From contig NZ_MCGQ01000027.1 of assembly GCF_002242805.1 (NCBI RefSeq), forward strand, positions 113,079-177,078: 64,000 nucleotides of DNA, given 5' to 3'. How positions within the stretch are numbered: the first letter of the stretch is position 1; each line of letters starts with the position of its first letter. Source of the stretch: Streptomyces diastatochromogenes (GTDB lineage Bacteria; Actinomycetota; Actinomycetes; Streptomycetales; Streptomycetaceae). Below the pieces are notes generated by a model. The model saw only the letters and a list, made by a program, of their open reading frames with translations. It was not told the origin of the DNA and ran no database searches. The translations under genes were made by a program, and so were the position numbers. Positions 35,453 through 44,057 of this stretch are shown in pieces.

Positions 35453-36322
35453 TCAGCCCGGCCGCCGCTCCGATCGGTCCACGCCCGCCGTCAGGTCCTG
35501 GGTGCCGATCACCGACAGCAGGTCCAGCTGTGCGGCGCCCTCGGTGCCCGGCGGGGCGCTGAACCACAGCAGGCGCTGACGGCCGTCCTCGCTGAACAGG
35601 TTGTGGCAGTCCAGTTCGATGACGCCGAGCGAAGGGTGGACGATCCGTTTGTGGTCGGTACGGCGCAGGGCCACGTCCCGCTGCTCCCAGAGCGCGGCGA
35701 ACTCCGCACTGCGGCGGCGCAGCGCGGCAACCATGCGGGTGACCTCGGCGTCCTTGGCCCGGCGGGCGGCGACCGCCTGAAGGTCGGCGACGAAGACCCG
35801 CGAGTGGTGCGGGTGGTCCTCGACGGGGTAGACGGCGCGGGCGCCGGGGTCGGTGAACCAGCGGTGGACGAAGCTCGCCTCGGGGCCCCGGGTGGTTGGG
35901 GGCGGGCCGAGGAGCGCCAGGGCGAGGGGGTTCTGGGCGAGGGTCTCGTGCAGGTCGTTGATGATCTGGGCCGGGGTGGTGGTGAGCCGGTCCAGCAGGC
36001 CGAGCAGGGCGGGCTGGGCGTGTGCCGCGGTGCCGTGGGCGGTCGGCACGGGGCGGTCGGCGAGGTGGAAGAGGTGGTCGCGTTCGTCGCCGTTCAGCCG
36101 CAGCGCGCGGGCGAGGGCGGCCAGCACCTGTGCGGAGGGCTGGGCGCCGCGACCGCGTTCCAGCTCGGTGTAGTAGTCGGCGGAGAGCCCGGCCAGCTGC
36201 GCGACCTCCTCGCGCCTGAGGCCCGGGACCCGGCGGCGGGGCCCGGCGGGCAGACCGACGTCGGCCGGACGGATCCGGTCACGGCGGGACTTCAGGAAGG
36301 CGGCCAGCTCCGAGTGGTTCAC
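35453..36322 (-). CDS. XRE/MmyB-type HTH transcriptional regulator
   Basis: 289 aa from GTG 36322. HTH at 1-75 (LAAFLKSRRDRIRPADVGLP, RRVPGLRREEVAQLAGLSADYYTELERGRG), then the MmyB-like ligand domain (DLHETLAQNPLALALLG ... RDVALRRTDHKRIVHPSLGVIELDCHNLFSEDGRQRLLWFSAPPGT). This family often regulates an adjacent divergent SDR/oxidoreductase gene and may sense a lipid-like ligand. Here it is divergent from the SDR-SDR-tautomerase-thioesterase operon with 140 bp between, so control of that operon is a good inference. Confidence 0.9.
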   Translation of the reverse strand: MNHSELAAFLKSRRDRIRPADVGLPAGPRRRVPGLRREEVAQLAGLSADYYTELERGRGAQPSAQVLAALARALRLNGDERDHLFHLADRPVPTAHGTAAHAQPALLGLLDRLTTTPAQIINDLHETLAQNPLALALLGPPPTTRGPEASFVHRWFTDPGARAVYPVEDHPHHSRVFVADLQAVAARRAKDAEVTRMVAALRRRSAEFAALWEQRDVALRRTDHKRIVHPSLGVIELDCHNLFSEDGRQRLLWFSAPPGTEGAAQLDLLSVIGTQDLTAGVDRSERRPG

Positions 36323-36462
36323 GCCCCCATGGTCTCCCCTGCCCCGGCGCGGAACCAGGGGTTGCCGACCCCAGGGTGAGGTGAGCCGTGGCTGCCGTCC
36401 GGACGGCGGCCCAGGCTGGAGGCGCACCCAGGAACCAACCCCTCCGGCACTCAGGAGTTCCC

Positions 36463-37212
36463 ATGTCCACGCAGGAAACCGCGGCCACCCGCGTCGCGAT
36501 CGTCACCGGCGGCTCCCGCGGCATCGGCCGCGAGACGGTGACCCGGCTCGCCGCGGACGGCTACGCCGTGGTGGTCGGGTACGCGGGCAACCGCGACCTG
36601 GCCGAGGCGGCCGTCCAGGACGTCACCGCGGCCGGCGGCCGAGCGGTCGCCGTCCGGGCCGACGTCGCCGACGAAGGCCAGGTCGCCGAGCTGTTCGAGA
36701 CGGCCGCCCGCGAGTTCGGCGGGGTCGACGCCGTGGTCCACGCGGCCGGCCGGATGTATCTCGCGCCGATCGCCGAGCTGGACCTGGCGGAACTGGACGC
36801 CATGCACCGCACCAACATCCGCGGCACGTTCGTGGTCGCCCGGCAGGCGGCCCGGACGCTGCGCCGGGGCGGCTCGTTCATCGCCTTCTCCACCTCCGTG
36901 GTGGGCCTGTCCTTCCCGGCCTACGGCGCCTACAGCGCCAGTAAGGGCGCGGTCGAGGCGATGACCATGGTCCTGGCCCGGGAGCTGCGCGGCCGGGACG
37001 TCACCGTGAACGCGGTCGCCCCCGGGCCCACGGCCACCGATCTGTTCCTGGACGGCAAGGACCAGGAGACCGTCGCCAGGCTGGCCGCCCAGCCCCCGCT
37101 GGAGCGGCTCGGCACGCCCGCCGACATCGCCGAGGTGGTGGCCTTCCTGGCCTCCCCGGCCGGCCACTGGGTCAACGGGCAGGTCGTGCGCGCCAACGGC
37201 GGCATCGTCTGA
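36463..37212 (+). CDS. SDR-family oxidoreductase (FabG-like)
   Basis: 249 aa. VTGGSRGIGRET, VHAAGR, catalytic Ser in AFSTSVVG and YSASKGA, then the C-terminal VNAVAPGPTATDLFLDGK and PADIAEVVAFLASPAGHWVNGQVVRANGG typical of FabG-like enzymes. Start behind AGGAG. First gene of a four-gene set (gaps of 33, 26 and 76 bp) with another SDR, a tautomerase and a thioesterase. Confidence 0.92.
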   Translation: MSTQETAATRVAIVTGGSRGIGRETVTRLAADGYAVVVGYAGNRDLAEAAVQDVTAAGGRAVAVRADVADEGQVAELFETAAREFGGVDAVVHAAGRMYLAPIAELDLAELDAMHRTNIRGTFVVARQAARTLRRGGSFIAFSTSVVGLSFPAYGAYSASKGAVEAMTMVLARELRGRDVTVNAVAPGPTATDLFLDGKDQETVARLAAQPPLERLGTPADIAEVVAFLASPAGHWVNGQVVRANGGIV

Positions 37213-37245
37213 CACCCCCTCACCACTCCCCTTCTGCGAGGAATC

Positions 37246-38154
37246 ATGACCACCGACACTCCCCTGACCGTCCTGGTCACCGGCGCCTCCAGCGGTTTCG
37301 GCGCGCTGACCGTGCGCGCTCTCGCCGACGCCGGTCACACCGTCTACGCGGGCATCCGGCAGACGGCCACCCGCAACGGGCCCGCCGTGGCCGCACTGGA
37401 CCGGTACGCGGCCGAGCACGGCGTGGCCCTGCACGCGGCCGACCTCGACGTCACCTCCCAGGACTCGGCCGACGCGGCCGTCGCCCAGGTCCTGGCGGCC
37501 GAGGGCCGCCTGGACGTGCTGGTGCACAACGCGGGCCACATGGTCACCGGGCCCGCCGAGGCCTTCACCCCCGAGCAACTGGCCCAGTTGTACGACGTCA
37601 ACGTGCTCGGCGCCCAGCGCGTCAACCGGGCCGCGCTGCCCCACCTGCGGGGGCGCGGCCAGGGCCTGCTGGTGTGGATCGGCAGCTCCAGCACCAGGGG
37701 CGGCTGCCCGCCCTTCCTGGCGCCGTACTTCGCCGCGAAGGCCGCGATGGACGCGCTGGCGGTCAGTTACGCGGCCGAGCTGGTCCGGTTCGGCATCGAC
37801 ACCGCGATCGTCGTCCCCGGCGCCTTCACCTCCGGGACCAACCACTTCGCGCACGCGGGCACACCCGCCGACACCGGGCGCGCCGACGCGTACGACGAGC
37901 GCTACGGCACCCTGCTGGCGGGCCTGGACCAGCGGCTCGGGGCGCTCGTCCCGTCGGACGCGGACGTGGCCGAGGTCGCCGAGGCGGTCGTACGCCTGGT
38001 GGACCTGCCGGCCGGCCGGCGGCCGCTGCGCACCCACGTCGACCCGAGCCGCGACGGCAGCGAGGTCGTGTCCGCGGTCGCCGACCGGATCCGCGTCGAC
38101 TTCTTCCGCCGCGCCGGACTGGAGGATCTGCTCACTGCCGGCAGCTCGCTCTGA
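37246..38154 (+). CDS. SDR-family oxidoreductase
   Basis: 302 aa. VTGASSGFGALTVRALADAGHTVYAGIR, a long loop before DLDVTSQDSADAAV, HNAGHMV, catalytic Ser in IGSSSTRGG and YFAAKAAMD. The extended C-terminal region (about 60 residues beyond a classical SDR: AEAVVRLVDLPAGRRPLRTHVDPSRDG) is common in SDRs divergent from XRE/MmyB regulators. Gap 33 bp to the preceding SDR. Substrate unknown. Confidence 0.92.
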   Translation: MTTDTPLTVLVTGASSGFGALTVRALADAGHTVYAGIRQTATRNGPAVAALDRYAAEHGVALHAADLDVTSQDSADAAVAQVLAAEGRLDVLVHNAGHMVTGPAEAFTPEQLAQLYDVNVLGAQRVNRAALPHLRGRGQGLLVWIGSSSTRGGCPPFLAPYFAAKAAMDALAVSYAAELVRFGIDTAIVVPGAFTSGTNHFAHAGTPADTGRADAYDERYGTLLAGLDQRLGALVPSDADVAEVAEAVVRLVDLPAGRRPLRTHVDPSRDGSEVVSAVADRIRVDFFRRAGLEDLLTAGSSL

Positions 38155-38180
38155 CATCCCGTCAACCAAGGAGATTCACC

Positions 38181-38396
38181 GTGCCGTTCGCGAACTTCAA
38201 GGTCCCCGCCGGAAGCCTGGACGAGAAGCAGAAGGAGCTGATCGTCACCCGCGCCACCGAGCTGTACGCCGAGATCTACGGCGAGCGCGCCCGCGCCACC
38301 ACGATGGTCCTGGTCGAGGAGGTCGCCGACGGCGGCTGGGGCATCGGGGGCGGTGTGCTGACCCTGGCCATGCTCCAGGAGTCGTCCGAGGACTGA
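38181..38396 (+). CDS. 4-oxalocrotonate-tautomerase-family protein
   Basis: 71 aa from GTG 38181, AAGGAG upstream. PFANFKVPAGSLDEKQKELIVTRATELYAEIYGERARATTMVLVEEV is the small tautomerase fold, with Pro at position 2, which becomes the catalytic N-terminal proline after Met removal. Members tautomerise keto-enol acids or dehalogenate. Third gene of the operon; probably processes a keto acid made or used by the SDRs. Confidence 0.85.
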   Translation: MPFANFKVPAGSLDEKQKELIVTRATELYAEIYGERARATTMVLVEEVADGGWGIGGGVLTLAMLQESSED

Positions 38397-38472
38397 CTGG
38401 CGCACCCTGCCTCCCGGGACCACAGTGGATCACCGTCCGCAGCACCACGGCACCCACGAAAGGCGGTACGCC

Positions 38473-38901
38473 ATGTCCCCCTCCGAGCCGGTTCCCCCGA
38501 AGCCCGGTGACCTGCTGGCCGCGATGCCGTTCGCGGCCGGGCTGGGCATCGAGCTGCGGGAGGCCACGGCCGAGCGCACCGTCGGCAGTCTGGCCTGGTC
38601 GCCGCAGGTCTGTACGGCGGGCGGTGCGCTGCACGGCGGAGCGCTGATGGCGCTGGCGGACAGCGTCGGTGCCGTGTGCGCCTACCTCAACCTGCCCGAG
38701 GGGGCGTCCGGTACCTCGACGGTGGAGTCCAAGACCAACTTCCTGCGCGCGGTCACCTCCGGCCACGTCCGTGCCACGGCTCGCCCGCTGCACCTGGGCG
38801 GCACCCTCCTGGTGGTGCAGACGGACCTGCACGACGACCGGGACCGGCTGGTCGGGCAGACCACGCAGACCCAGATCGTGCTCAGGAAGAACACCGACTG
38901 A
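38473..38901 (+). CDS. PaaI-type hotdog thioesterase
   Basis: 142 aa. Hotdog fold with ALHGGALMALADSVGAVCAYL, giving the PaaI/YdiI HGG...D catalytic pattern, and STVESKTNFLRAVTSGHVRATARPLHLGG. It would hydrolyse an acyl-CoA or aryl-CoA thioester. ATG 38473 follows AAAGG. Last gene before the strong terminator at 38914-38951. Confidence 0.88.
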   Translation: MSPSEPVPPKPGDLLAAMPFAAGLGIELREATAERTVGSLAWSPQVCTAGGALHGGALMALADSVGAVCAYLNLPEGASGTSTVESKTNFLRAVTSGHVRATARPLHLGGTLLVVQTDLHDDRDRLVGQTTQTQIVLRKNTD

Positions 38902-38913
38902 GCGTCCCCGACC

Positions 38914-38951
38914 CGAAGGCCGGCCCCGGCATCCGCAGGGGCCGGCCTTCG
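38914..38951 (+). terminator. Terminator of the SDR-thioesterase operon
   Basis: Perfect 14-bp stem CGAAGGCCGGCCCC (38914-38927) with GGGGCCGGCCTTCG (38938-38951), 10-nt loop, 12 bp after the thioesterase stop. Confidence 0.85.
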
Positions 38952-38981
38952 TCGTGCCCGGCCGTGATCCGCACCGCCGTA

Positions 38982-39011
38982 TTGACATGAACCTGCGTCA
39001 ACCCCGAGGCT
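38982..39011 (+). promoter_or_regulatory. Possible promoter of the GH31 gene
   Basis: TTGACA at 38982-38987 and GAGGCT at 39006-39011, 18-bp spacer. The leader would be about 95 nt and contains TTTCGAGCGCTTAC, a LacI-family-like half palindrome near 39040. The -10 is weak. Confidence 0.35.
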
Positions 39012-39111
39012 TCGTGCGTGAAGTTGCTCGATTGAAGCTTGTTTCGAGCGCTTACGCGCAGCAAGCGCAAGGACAGTCAATCCGCGATGGTGCGATGGGA
39101 GCTGTTCCGCC

Positions 39112-41748
39112 GTGCGAAGACTCCGACACCGTGTGCCGTGGCCGGCCTGGGTACCGCTGGGGCTGGCGGCCGCCCTGGTCCAGCCCGTGCTCACCGCCCC
39201 GGCACCCGCCGCGGCCGCCACGACAGCGGCCGGCGCCGTACTCGACTCCGCCCACAGCAGCGTCGACTGGCAGAGCCCGGTCTACGCCAAGGGCACGGGC
39301 GGCGGCCCCGAGAGCTGCCCCGCCGCCGACCCCGGCAACACCACCTGCGACCGCTTCGACCTGACCGTCTCGGTGCCGGACGGCTACTGGGACGACAACC
39401 CCGAGGGCGGGGTACCACTGTCGATCAAGTGGGAGAAGCCCTCCGACGACTTCGACCTGTACGTCTACGACGACCACGGCAAGCAGGTGGCGTCCAGCGC
39501 CGGTACCGCCGACCCCGAGGCCACGGTGATCCCGCGGGCGTCGGGGACGTACCACGTCCTGGTCGTGCCGTACGACGTGCACGACAACTCCTTCACGGGC
39601 ACCGCCTATCTGCCGGCGACCACGGACGCCGGCGATCTCACGTCGTTCTCGGGCGGCGGCGGAAGCTACCGGATCCAGGCGGGCGGACTCACCGCCCGCG
39701 CGGACTTCCTGACGGGAGGTCAGCTCCGGCTCCAGGCGGACCCGTCGGGTTCGCTGAGCGATCCGGCGGGCACGGCCATCGTGCGCGAGGAGCCCGCGCT
39801 CCAGCGGCACACCTCCTCCTTCGACGCGGGCGACTACTACGGCATCCGCTCCCCGGAGGCCGTCCTGCGCGTGTACAAGAAGCCACTGCGGTTCGGGCTG
39901 TACAAGCCCGACAACCGCACCCGGATCTGGCAGGAGGACAAGCCGCTGCGCTGGTCCACCGGCGGGATGCGGCAGAGCCTCGCGCGGGGCACGGACGAGC
40001 AGTTCTTCGGCGGCGGCGAGCAGAACGGCAGTTTCTCGCACCGCGGGCGGACGATGTACGTGGCCAACAGCTTCGACTGGAACGAGGGCGGCTACAACAA
40101 CTCCCAGCCGTTCTACCTCTCCAGCGCGGGCTACGGCGTCTTCCGCAACACCTTCGCGCCGGGCGTGTACACCTTCGGCGCGCCGGTCACCACCGGCCAG
40201 CAGGAACGGCGCCTGGACGCCTACTACTTCCTCGGTGACGCCAAGCAAGTCATCGGCAAATACACCGAGTTGGTGGGCAAGCCCTTCATGCCGCCCGTGT
40301 ACGGCCTCGAACCCGGTGACTCGGACTGCTATCTGCACAACGCGAACCGGGGCGAGCGGCACACCCTGGACGCGCTGAAGATCGCCGACGGCTACACCGA
40401 GAACCAGATGCCGCTCGGCTGGATGCTGGTCAACGACGGCTACGGCTGCGGGTACGAGAACCTGGAGCAGACCGCCAAGGGGCTGCAGGACCACCACGCC
40501 CAGCTCGGCCTGTGGACCCAGGACGGCATCGACAAGCTCGCCGACCAGGTCAAGGCCGGCCAGCGGGTGGCCAAGCTGGACGTGGCCTGGGTCGGCAACG
40601 GCTACAAGTTCGCGCTGGACGCCTGCGACGCGGCGAAGAAGGGCATCGAGGACAACAGCGACGCCCGCGGCTTCGTGTGGCTGCCGGTGTCCTGGGCGGG
40701 CGCCCAGCGCTGCGGGGTGCTGTGGAGCGGCGACCAGAAGCTGTCCTGGGACTACATCCGCTGGCAGATCCCGACCTACGCCGGGGCGACCATGTCCGGC
40801 ATCGCGTACAACACCGGTGACGTCGGCAGCATCTACCGCCACGACCCCAAGATGTACGCGCGCGACCTCCAGTGGAAGGCGTTCCTGCCGGCCATCATGA
40901 CCATGGACGGCTGGGCCAGCGACATCACCACCGGCAAGCCCGCCGACCAGCAGCCGTGGCGGGACGGCGAGCCGTACACCTCCGTCAACCGCAAGTACCT
41001 GCAGCTGAAGGAGCGGCTGCTGCCGTACATGTACACGTTGTCCGCCCAGGCGGCGAAGACGGGCGTGGGCGCGGTGCGTCCGCTGTGGCTGGAGTACCCG
41101 GACGACCCGAACACGCTGGGCGCGCAGGCGAAGTACGAGTTCCTGTCCGGCCCCGACTTCCTGGTCGCCCCGGTCTACCAGGACTCCGACACCCGCGACG
41201 GGATCTACCTGCCCAAGGGCACCTGGACCGACTACTGGACCGGCCGCACCTACCAGGGCCCGACGACCCTGAACGGCTACCACGCCCCGCTCGACACACT
41301 CCCGCTCTTCGTCCGCGAGGGCGCGGTCGTCCCCATGTGGCCCAAGGGCACGACGAGTTGGCAGACCCGCGACCGGCACGAGCTGGACTGGGACCTGTAT
41401 CCGTCCGCCCGGGGCACGAGCCGCTACACGCTCTACGAGGACGACGGCGTGACGCGTGACTTCGCAAAGGGGGCGGCAGCGAGCCAGCGGGTGTCGGTGC
41501 GCGCCGACGCGCAGGGGACGACCGTCTCGGTCGGCGCGAGCAAGGGCGACTACGCGGGCAAGGTGGACGCGCGGACGTACCGGTTCACCGTGCATGGTGA
41601 TCACGCGCCCGAGCGTGTGCTCCTCGACGGGCGTCAACTGCCGGACTCCGCCTGGTCGTACGACGCGGACACCCACGTGACGACGGTCAGCACGCCGAGC
41701 CTGCCACTCGACCGCGGCTTCACCGTGCACCTGGTCGACGAGAGGTAA
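39112..41748 (+). CDS. Secreted GH31 alpha-glycosidase
   Basis: 878 aa from GTG 39112. Signal peptide with VPLGLAAALVQPVLTAPAPA to AAA. Residues about 60-170 include a prepeptidase-C-like beta-sandwich (DDFDLYVYDDHGKQVASSAG). The GH31 barrel follows the galactose-mutarotase-like N-domain; the nucleophile is D490 in VAKLDVAW and the acid/base D541 in LWSGDQ. It then has the usual proximal and distal C-terminal beta domains (LPLFVREGAVVPMWP, YEDDG). The KLDVAW form of the nucleophile motif differs from WxDMNE alpha-glucosidases, so alpha-galactosidase, alpha-xylosidase or another specificity is possible. Followed by chitinase and alginate lyase genes. Confidence 0.88.
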   Translation: MRRLRHRVPWPAWVPLGLAAALVQPVLTAPAPAAAATTAAGAVLDSAHSSVDWQSPVYAKGTGGGPESCPAADPGNTTCDRFDLTVSVPDGYWDDNPEGGVPLSIKWEKPSDDFDLYVYDDHGKQVASSAGTADPEATVIPRASGTYHVLVVPYDVHDNSFTGTAYLPATTDAGDLTSFSGGGGSYRIQAGGLTARADFLTGGQLRLQADPSGSLSDPAGTAIVREEPALQRHTSSFDAGDYYGIRSPEAVLRVYKKPLRFGLYKPDNRTRIWQEDKPLRWSTGGMRQSLARGTDEQFFGGGEQNGSFSHRGRTMYVANSFDWNEGGYNNSQPFYLSSAGYGVFRNTFAPGVYTFGAPVTTGQQERRLDAYYFLGDAKQVIGKYTELVGKPFMPPVYGLEPGDSDCYLHNANRGERHTLDALKIADGYTENQMPLGWMLVNDGYGCGYENLEQTAKGLQDHHAQLGLWTQDGIDKLADQVKAGQRVAKLDVAWVGNGYKFALDACDAAKKGIEDNSDARGFVWLPVSWAGAQRCGVLWSGDQKLSWDYIRWQIPTYAGATMSGIAYNTGDVGSIYRHDPKMYARDLQWKAFLPAIMTMDGWASDITTGKPADQQPWRDGEPYTSVNRKYLQLKERLLPYMYTLSAQAAKTGVGAVRPLWLEYPDDPNTLGAQAKYEFLSGPDFLVAPVYQDSDTRDGIYLPKGTWTDYWTGRTYQGPTTLNGYHAPLDTLPLFVREGAVVPMWPKGTTSWQTRDRHELDWDLYPSARGTSRYTLYEDDGVTRDFAKGAAASQRVSVRADAQGTTVSVGASKGDYAGKVDARTYRFTVHGDHAPERVLLDGRQLPDSAWSYDADTHVTTVSTPSLPLDRGFTVHLVDER

Positions 41749-41758
41749 AGAGATCGTA

Positions 41759-41796
41759 TGGTCTAGTCCAAAGAGCAAGTTGGTCTAGTCCAACTT
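41759..41796 (+). promoter_or_regulatory. Two DasR-type (dre) sites before the chitinase gene
   Basis: TGGTCTAGTCCA occurs twice (41759-41770, 41781-41792), 22 bp apart. The second copy extends to a dyad AAGTTGG-TCTAGT-CCAACTT (41777-41796). This matches the DasR responsive element and the 12-bp direct repeats of Streptomyces chitinase promoters, so N-acetylglucosamine control through DasR is expected. TTGACG at 41798-41803 just downstream may be the -35. Confidence 0.8.
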
Positions 41797-41823
41797 ATTG
41801 ACGTGACCGCAACAGCTCCCGGA

Positions 41824-41844
41824 GGGTGGGGCCACTCCCCACCC
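41824..41844 (+). other. GC-only hairpin in the chitinase leader
   Basis: Stem GGGTGGGG (41824-41831), loop CCACT, CCCCACCC (41837-41844), 20 nt before the GTG start and just before the ribosome site GGAG. It could protect the mRNA 5' end or slow translation; role inferred. Confidence 0.5.
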
Positions 41845-41864
41845 CCACCCTCTGGAGACACCCA

Positions 41865-43073
41865 GTGAGACGTCTACACGCATGTCTGAGCGCGGCGGCG
41901 GCCGTCACCCTCGCCGCCGCGGGTACGGCCGCGCTCGCCGCGGGCAACGCCTCGGGCGCGACCACCGCGCTCAGCAACCGCTGGTACGCCGCCGCCCCCT
42001 ATCTGATGCCGCTGGACAACGACCCGCCGGACGCGTCCGCGATCATGGACGCGACCGGCCTGAAGGCCTTCCAACTGGCCTTCGTCCTGGCCCCCAACGG
42101 CGGTGGCTGCTCCCCGACCTGGGGCGGCACGGCCGCGGTCTCCTCGGACACCGCCGTCCAGTCGGTGATCAACACGATCCGCGCCAAGGGCGGTGACGTC
42201 TCCGTCTCCATCGGCGGGTACGGGGGCACCAAGCTCGGGCAGACCTGCTCGGACGCCGCCGCCACGGCGGCCGCGTATCAGCAGGTCATCACCAAGTACG
42301 GGCTGCGCGCCATCGACTTCGACCTGGAGGAGCCGGAGTACGAGAACACCGCGGCGATCAAGAACGAGATCGGCGCGGCGAAGATCCTGCAGCAGAACAA
42401 CCCGGGTCTGTACGTGTCCGTGACCACCGCCGGCACGGCGGACGGCACCGGCTGGTTCGGCAAGCAGATGCTGCTGGAGGCCAAGTCGCAGGGGTTCACC
42501 CCGAACAACTTCTCCATCATGCCCTTCGACGGCGGCTTCAACGGTGCGGCGAGCCAGACCGGCGCGCTGACCAACTTCAACTCGATCCTGCAGTCCACCT
42601 TCGGCTGGGACCAGGCGACGGCCTACGCCCACGAGGGCTTCTCCGGGATGAACGGCCGCAGCGACACCGGCGAGTACTTCACGCAGGCCGACTTCCAGAC
42701 CGTGCTGGACTACGCCACCAGCCACAACATGGACCGCTTCACCTTCTGGTCCCTGAACCGCGACCGCCAGTGCACACCGGCCGACAACGGCGGCCGTACG
42801 TCGGGCACCTGCTCCAGCGTGGCCCAGAACTCCTGGGACTTCGCGAAGTACTCGGTGAAGTTCGCCGGGGTCACCCCGCCGACCAGCACGCCCACGCCCA
42901 CCCCCACTCCGACCCCGACGTCCTGCAAGACCGCCTGGAGTTCGACGGCGGTGTACACGGCCGGGAACGAGGTCTCGTACAACAAGCACAACTGGAAGGC
43001 CAAGTGGTGGACCCAGAACGAGGTGCCCGGCGCCTCGGAGTGGGGTCCGTGGCAGGACGAGGGCGCCTGCTGA
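41865..43073 (+). CDS. Secreted GH18 chitinase with C-terminal CBM5/12
   Basis: 402 aa from GTG 41865 (GGAG eight bases upstream). Signal peptide ACLSAAAAVTLAAAGTAALAAG. GH18 barrel: SVSIGGYGG (substrate-site SxGG motif) and the catalytic D151-F-D153-L-E155 (AIDFDLEEPE), E155 being the proton donor. A Pro/Thr linker (TSTPTPTPTPTPTS) leads to a chitin-binding CBM5/12 module of about 48 residues with the aromatic WKAKWWTQNEVPGASEWGPW face. Lacks the ChiA insertion domain, like ChiD/ChiC-type enzymes of the genus. Regulated by the two DasR-type sites upstream. Confidence 0.93.
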   Translation: MRRLHACLSAAAAVTLAAAGTAALAAGNASGATTALSNRWYAAAPYLMPLDNDPPDASAIMDATGLKAFQLAFVLAPNGGGCSPTWGGTAAVSSDTAVQSVINTIRAKGGDVSVSIGGYGGTKLGQTCSDAAATAAAYQQVITKYGLRAIDFDLEEPEYENTAAIKNEIGAAKILQQNNPGLYVSVTTAGTADGTGWFGKQMLLEAKSQGFTPNNFSIMPFDGGFNGAASQTGALTNFNSILQSTFGWDQATAYAHEGFSGMNGRSDTGEYFTQADFQTVLDYATSHNMDRFTFWSLNRDRQCTPADNGGRTSGTCSSVAQNSWDFAKYSVKFAGVTPPTSTPTPTPTPTPTSCKTAWSSTAVYTAGNEVSYNKHNWKAKWWTQNEVPGASEWGPWQDEGAC

Positions 43074-43078
43074 ACCTC

Positions 43079-43105
43079 TTGACGTGTCAGGTTCAGACCT
43101 TTAAC
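43079..43105 (+). promoter_or_regulatory. Possible promoter of the alginate lyase gene
   Basis: TTGACG at 43079-43084 directly after the chitinase stop, and TTTAAC at 43100-43105 with a 15-bp spacer (TTAACT gives 16). The spacer is shorter than ideal. Confidence 0.4.
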
Positions 43106-43127
43106 TTCACGGGTCACCGGCGACCAA

Positions 43128-43162
43128 GGATGCGTTCAGCGTTCATCATGCTGAACGCATCC
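43128..43162 (+). repeat. Perfect 13-bp inverted repeat in the alginate lyase leader
   Basis: GGATGCGTTCAGC (43128-43140), 9-nt spacer, GCTGAACGCATCC (43150-43162), ending 23 bp before the lyase ATG. It lies downstream of the likely start point, so it can act as an operator roadblock or an RNA hairpin next to the ribosome site. Confidence 0.75.
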
Positions 43163-43185
43163 GGGTCTGACGAAGGGACCCCCAC

Positions 43186-43962
43186 ATGCCCCGTTCCCGG
43201 CTCCTCGCGGCCACCACCGCCGCGGGCTTCGCCCTCACCCTCGCCGCCCTCACCGGCGGCAGCGCCGACGCGGCCGATCCGCATGTCGCGCCCGGCGGCA
43301 ACTTCGACCTGTCGATATGGCAGCTCCAGGAGCCCGTCGGCTCGCCCGGCTCCCCGACCACCATCCCGTCGTCCCGGCTGCAGGGCGCGAACGGCTACCA
43401 GGACGCGTACTTCTACACCGACACCCGCGACGGCGCGATGACCTTCTGGGCGCCCGAGAAGGGCGTGACCACGCCGAACTCGAACTACGCCCGCTCCGAG
43501 CTGCGGGAGATGAACCGCAACGGCAGCGCCGCCGACTGGTCCCTCAGCGGATCCCACCGGATGAGCGCGACCCTGCGGGTCGTCTCCGTGACCAAGAACG
43601 TGTGCGTGGGCCAGATCCACCTCGGCTCCGGCGGCTCCTCCACCAAGCCGCTGCTGGAGCTGTACTACCACGCCGACGGCGACATCGTGCTCGGCACCGA
43701 GAACTCGCCCTCCGGCGGCCAGACCCCGCACACCGTGGGACACGTGTCGATCGGCAAGACGTGGAGCTACACCATCGCGATCTCCGGCGGGAACACCATC
43801 GAGCTGACCGTCAACGGCACCACCACCCGCTACGGCATCCCGTCGTCGTTCTCGCCGTACAAGCAGTACTTCAAGGCGGGTTCCTACAACCAGTCCTCCT
43901 CGGACAGCACCACGAACGGGGCCCGGGTCGCGTTCTACGGGCTGACCGTCCAGCACGGGTGA
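43186..43962 (+). CDS. Secreted PL7 alginate lyase
   Basis: 258 aa. Signal peptide LLAATTAAGFALTLAALTGGSADA. Three PL7 landmarks are present: ARSELREM (R-SEL-R, substrate Arg), VGQIHLG (QIH, catalytic Gln/His region) and QYFKAGSYNQSS (YFKAGxYNQ with the catalytic Tyr). It cleaves alginate by beta-elimination outside the cell; G/M preference unknown, QIH suggests poly-G or mixed. Length fits a single-domain secreted lyase. Follows a chitinase gene with 112 bp between. Confidence 0.92.
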   Translation: MPRSRLLAATTAAGFALTLAALTGGSADAADPHVAPGGNFDLSIWQLQEPVGSPGSPTTIPSSRLQGANGYQDAYFYTDTRDGAMTFWAPEKGVTTPNSNYARSELREMNRNGSAADWSLSGSHRMSATLRVVSVTKNVCVGQIHLGSGGSSTKPLLELYYHADGDIVLGTENSPSGGQTPHTVGHVSIGKTWSYTIAISGGNTIELTVNGTTTRYGIPSSFSPYKQYFKAGSYNQSSSDSTTNGARVAFYGLTVQHG

Positions 43963-44057
43963 CACGCCGCGCGACCTGCGCGACTGGTGCAACCGGGCGG
44001 ACGGTCGTAGCGTCGAGGTGCACGCGGTCGGACACGGCACGACGGGTGGGAGCGGCC

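Noticed and set aside
39052..41778. 908-codon minus-strand frame opposite the GH31 gene
   Set aside because: Antisense shadow; the plus-strand gene has signal peptide and catalytic motifs.
42887..42920. Repetitive CCCACN tract resembling a tandem repeat or CRISPR-like unit
   Set aside because: It encodes the Pro/Thr linker of the chitinase; no spacers or palindromic repeat units.
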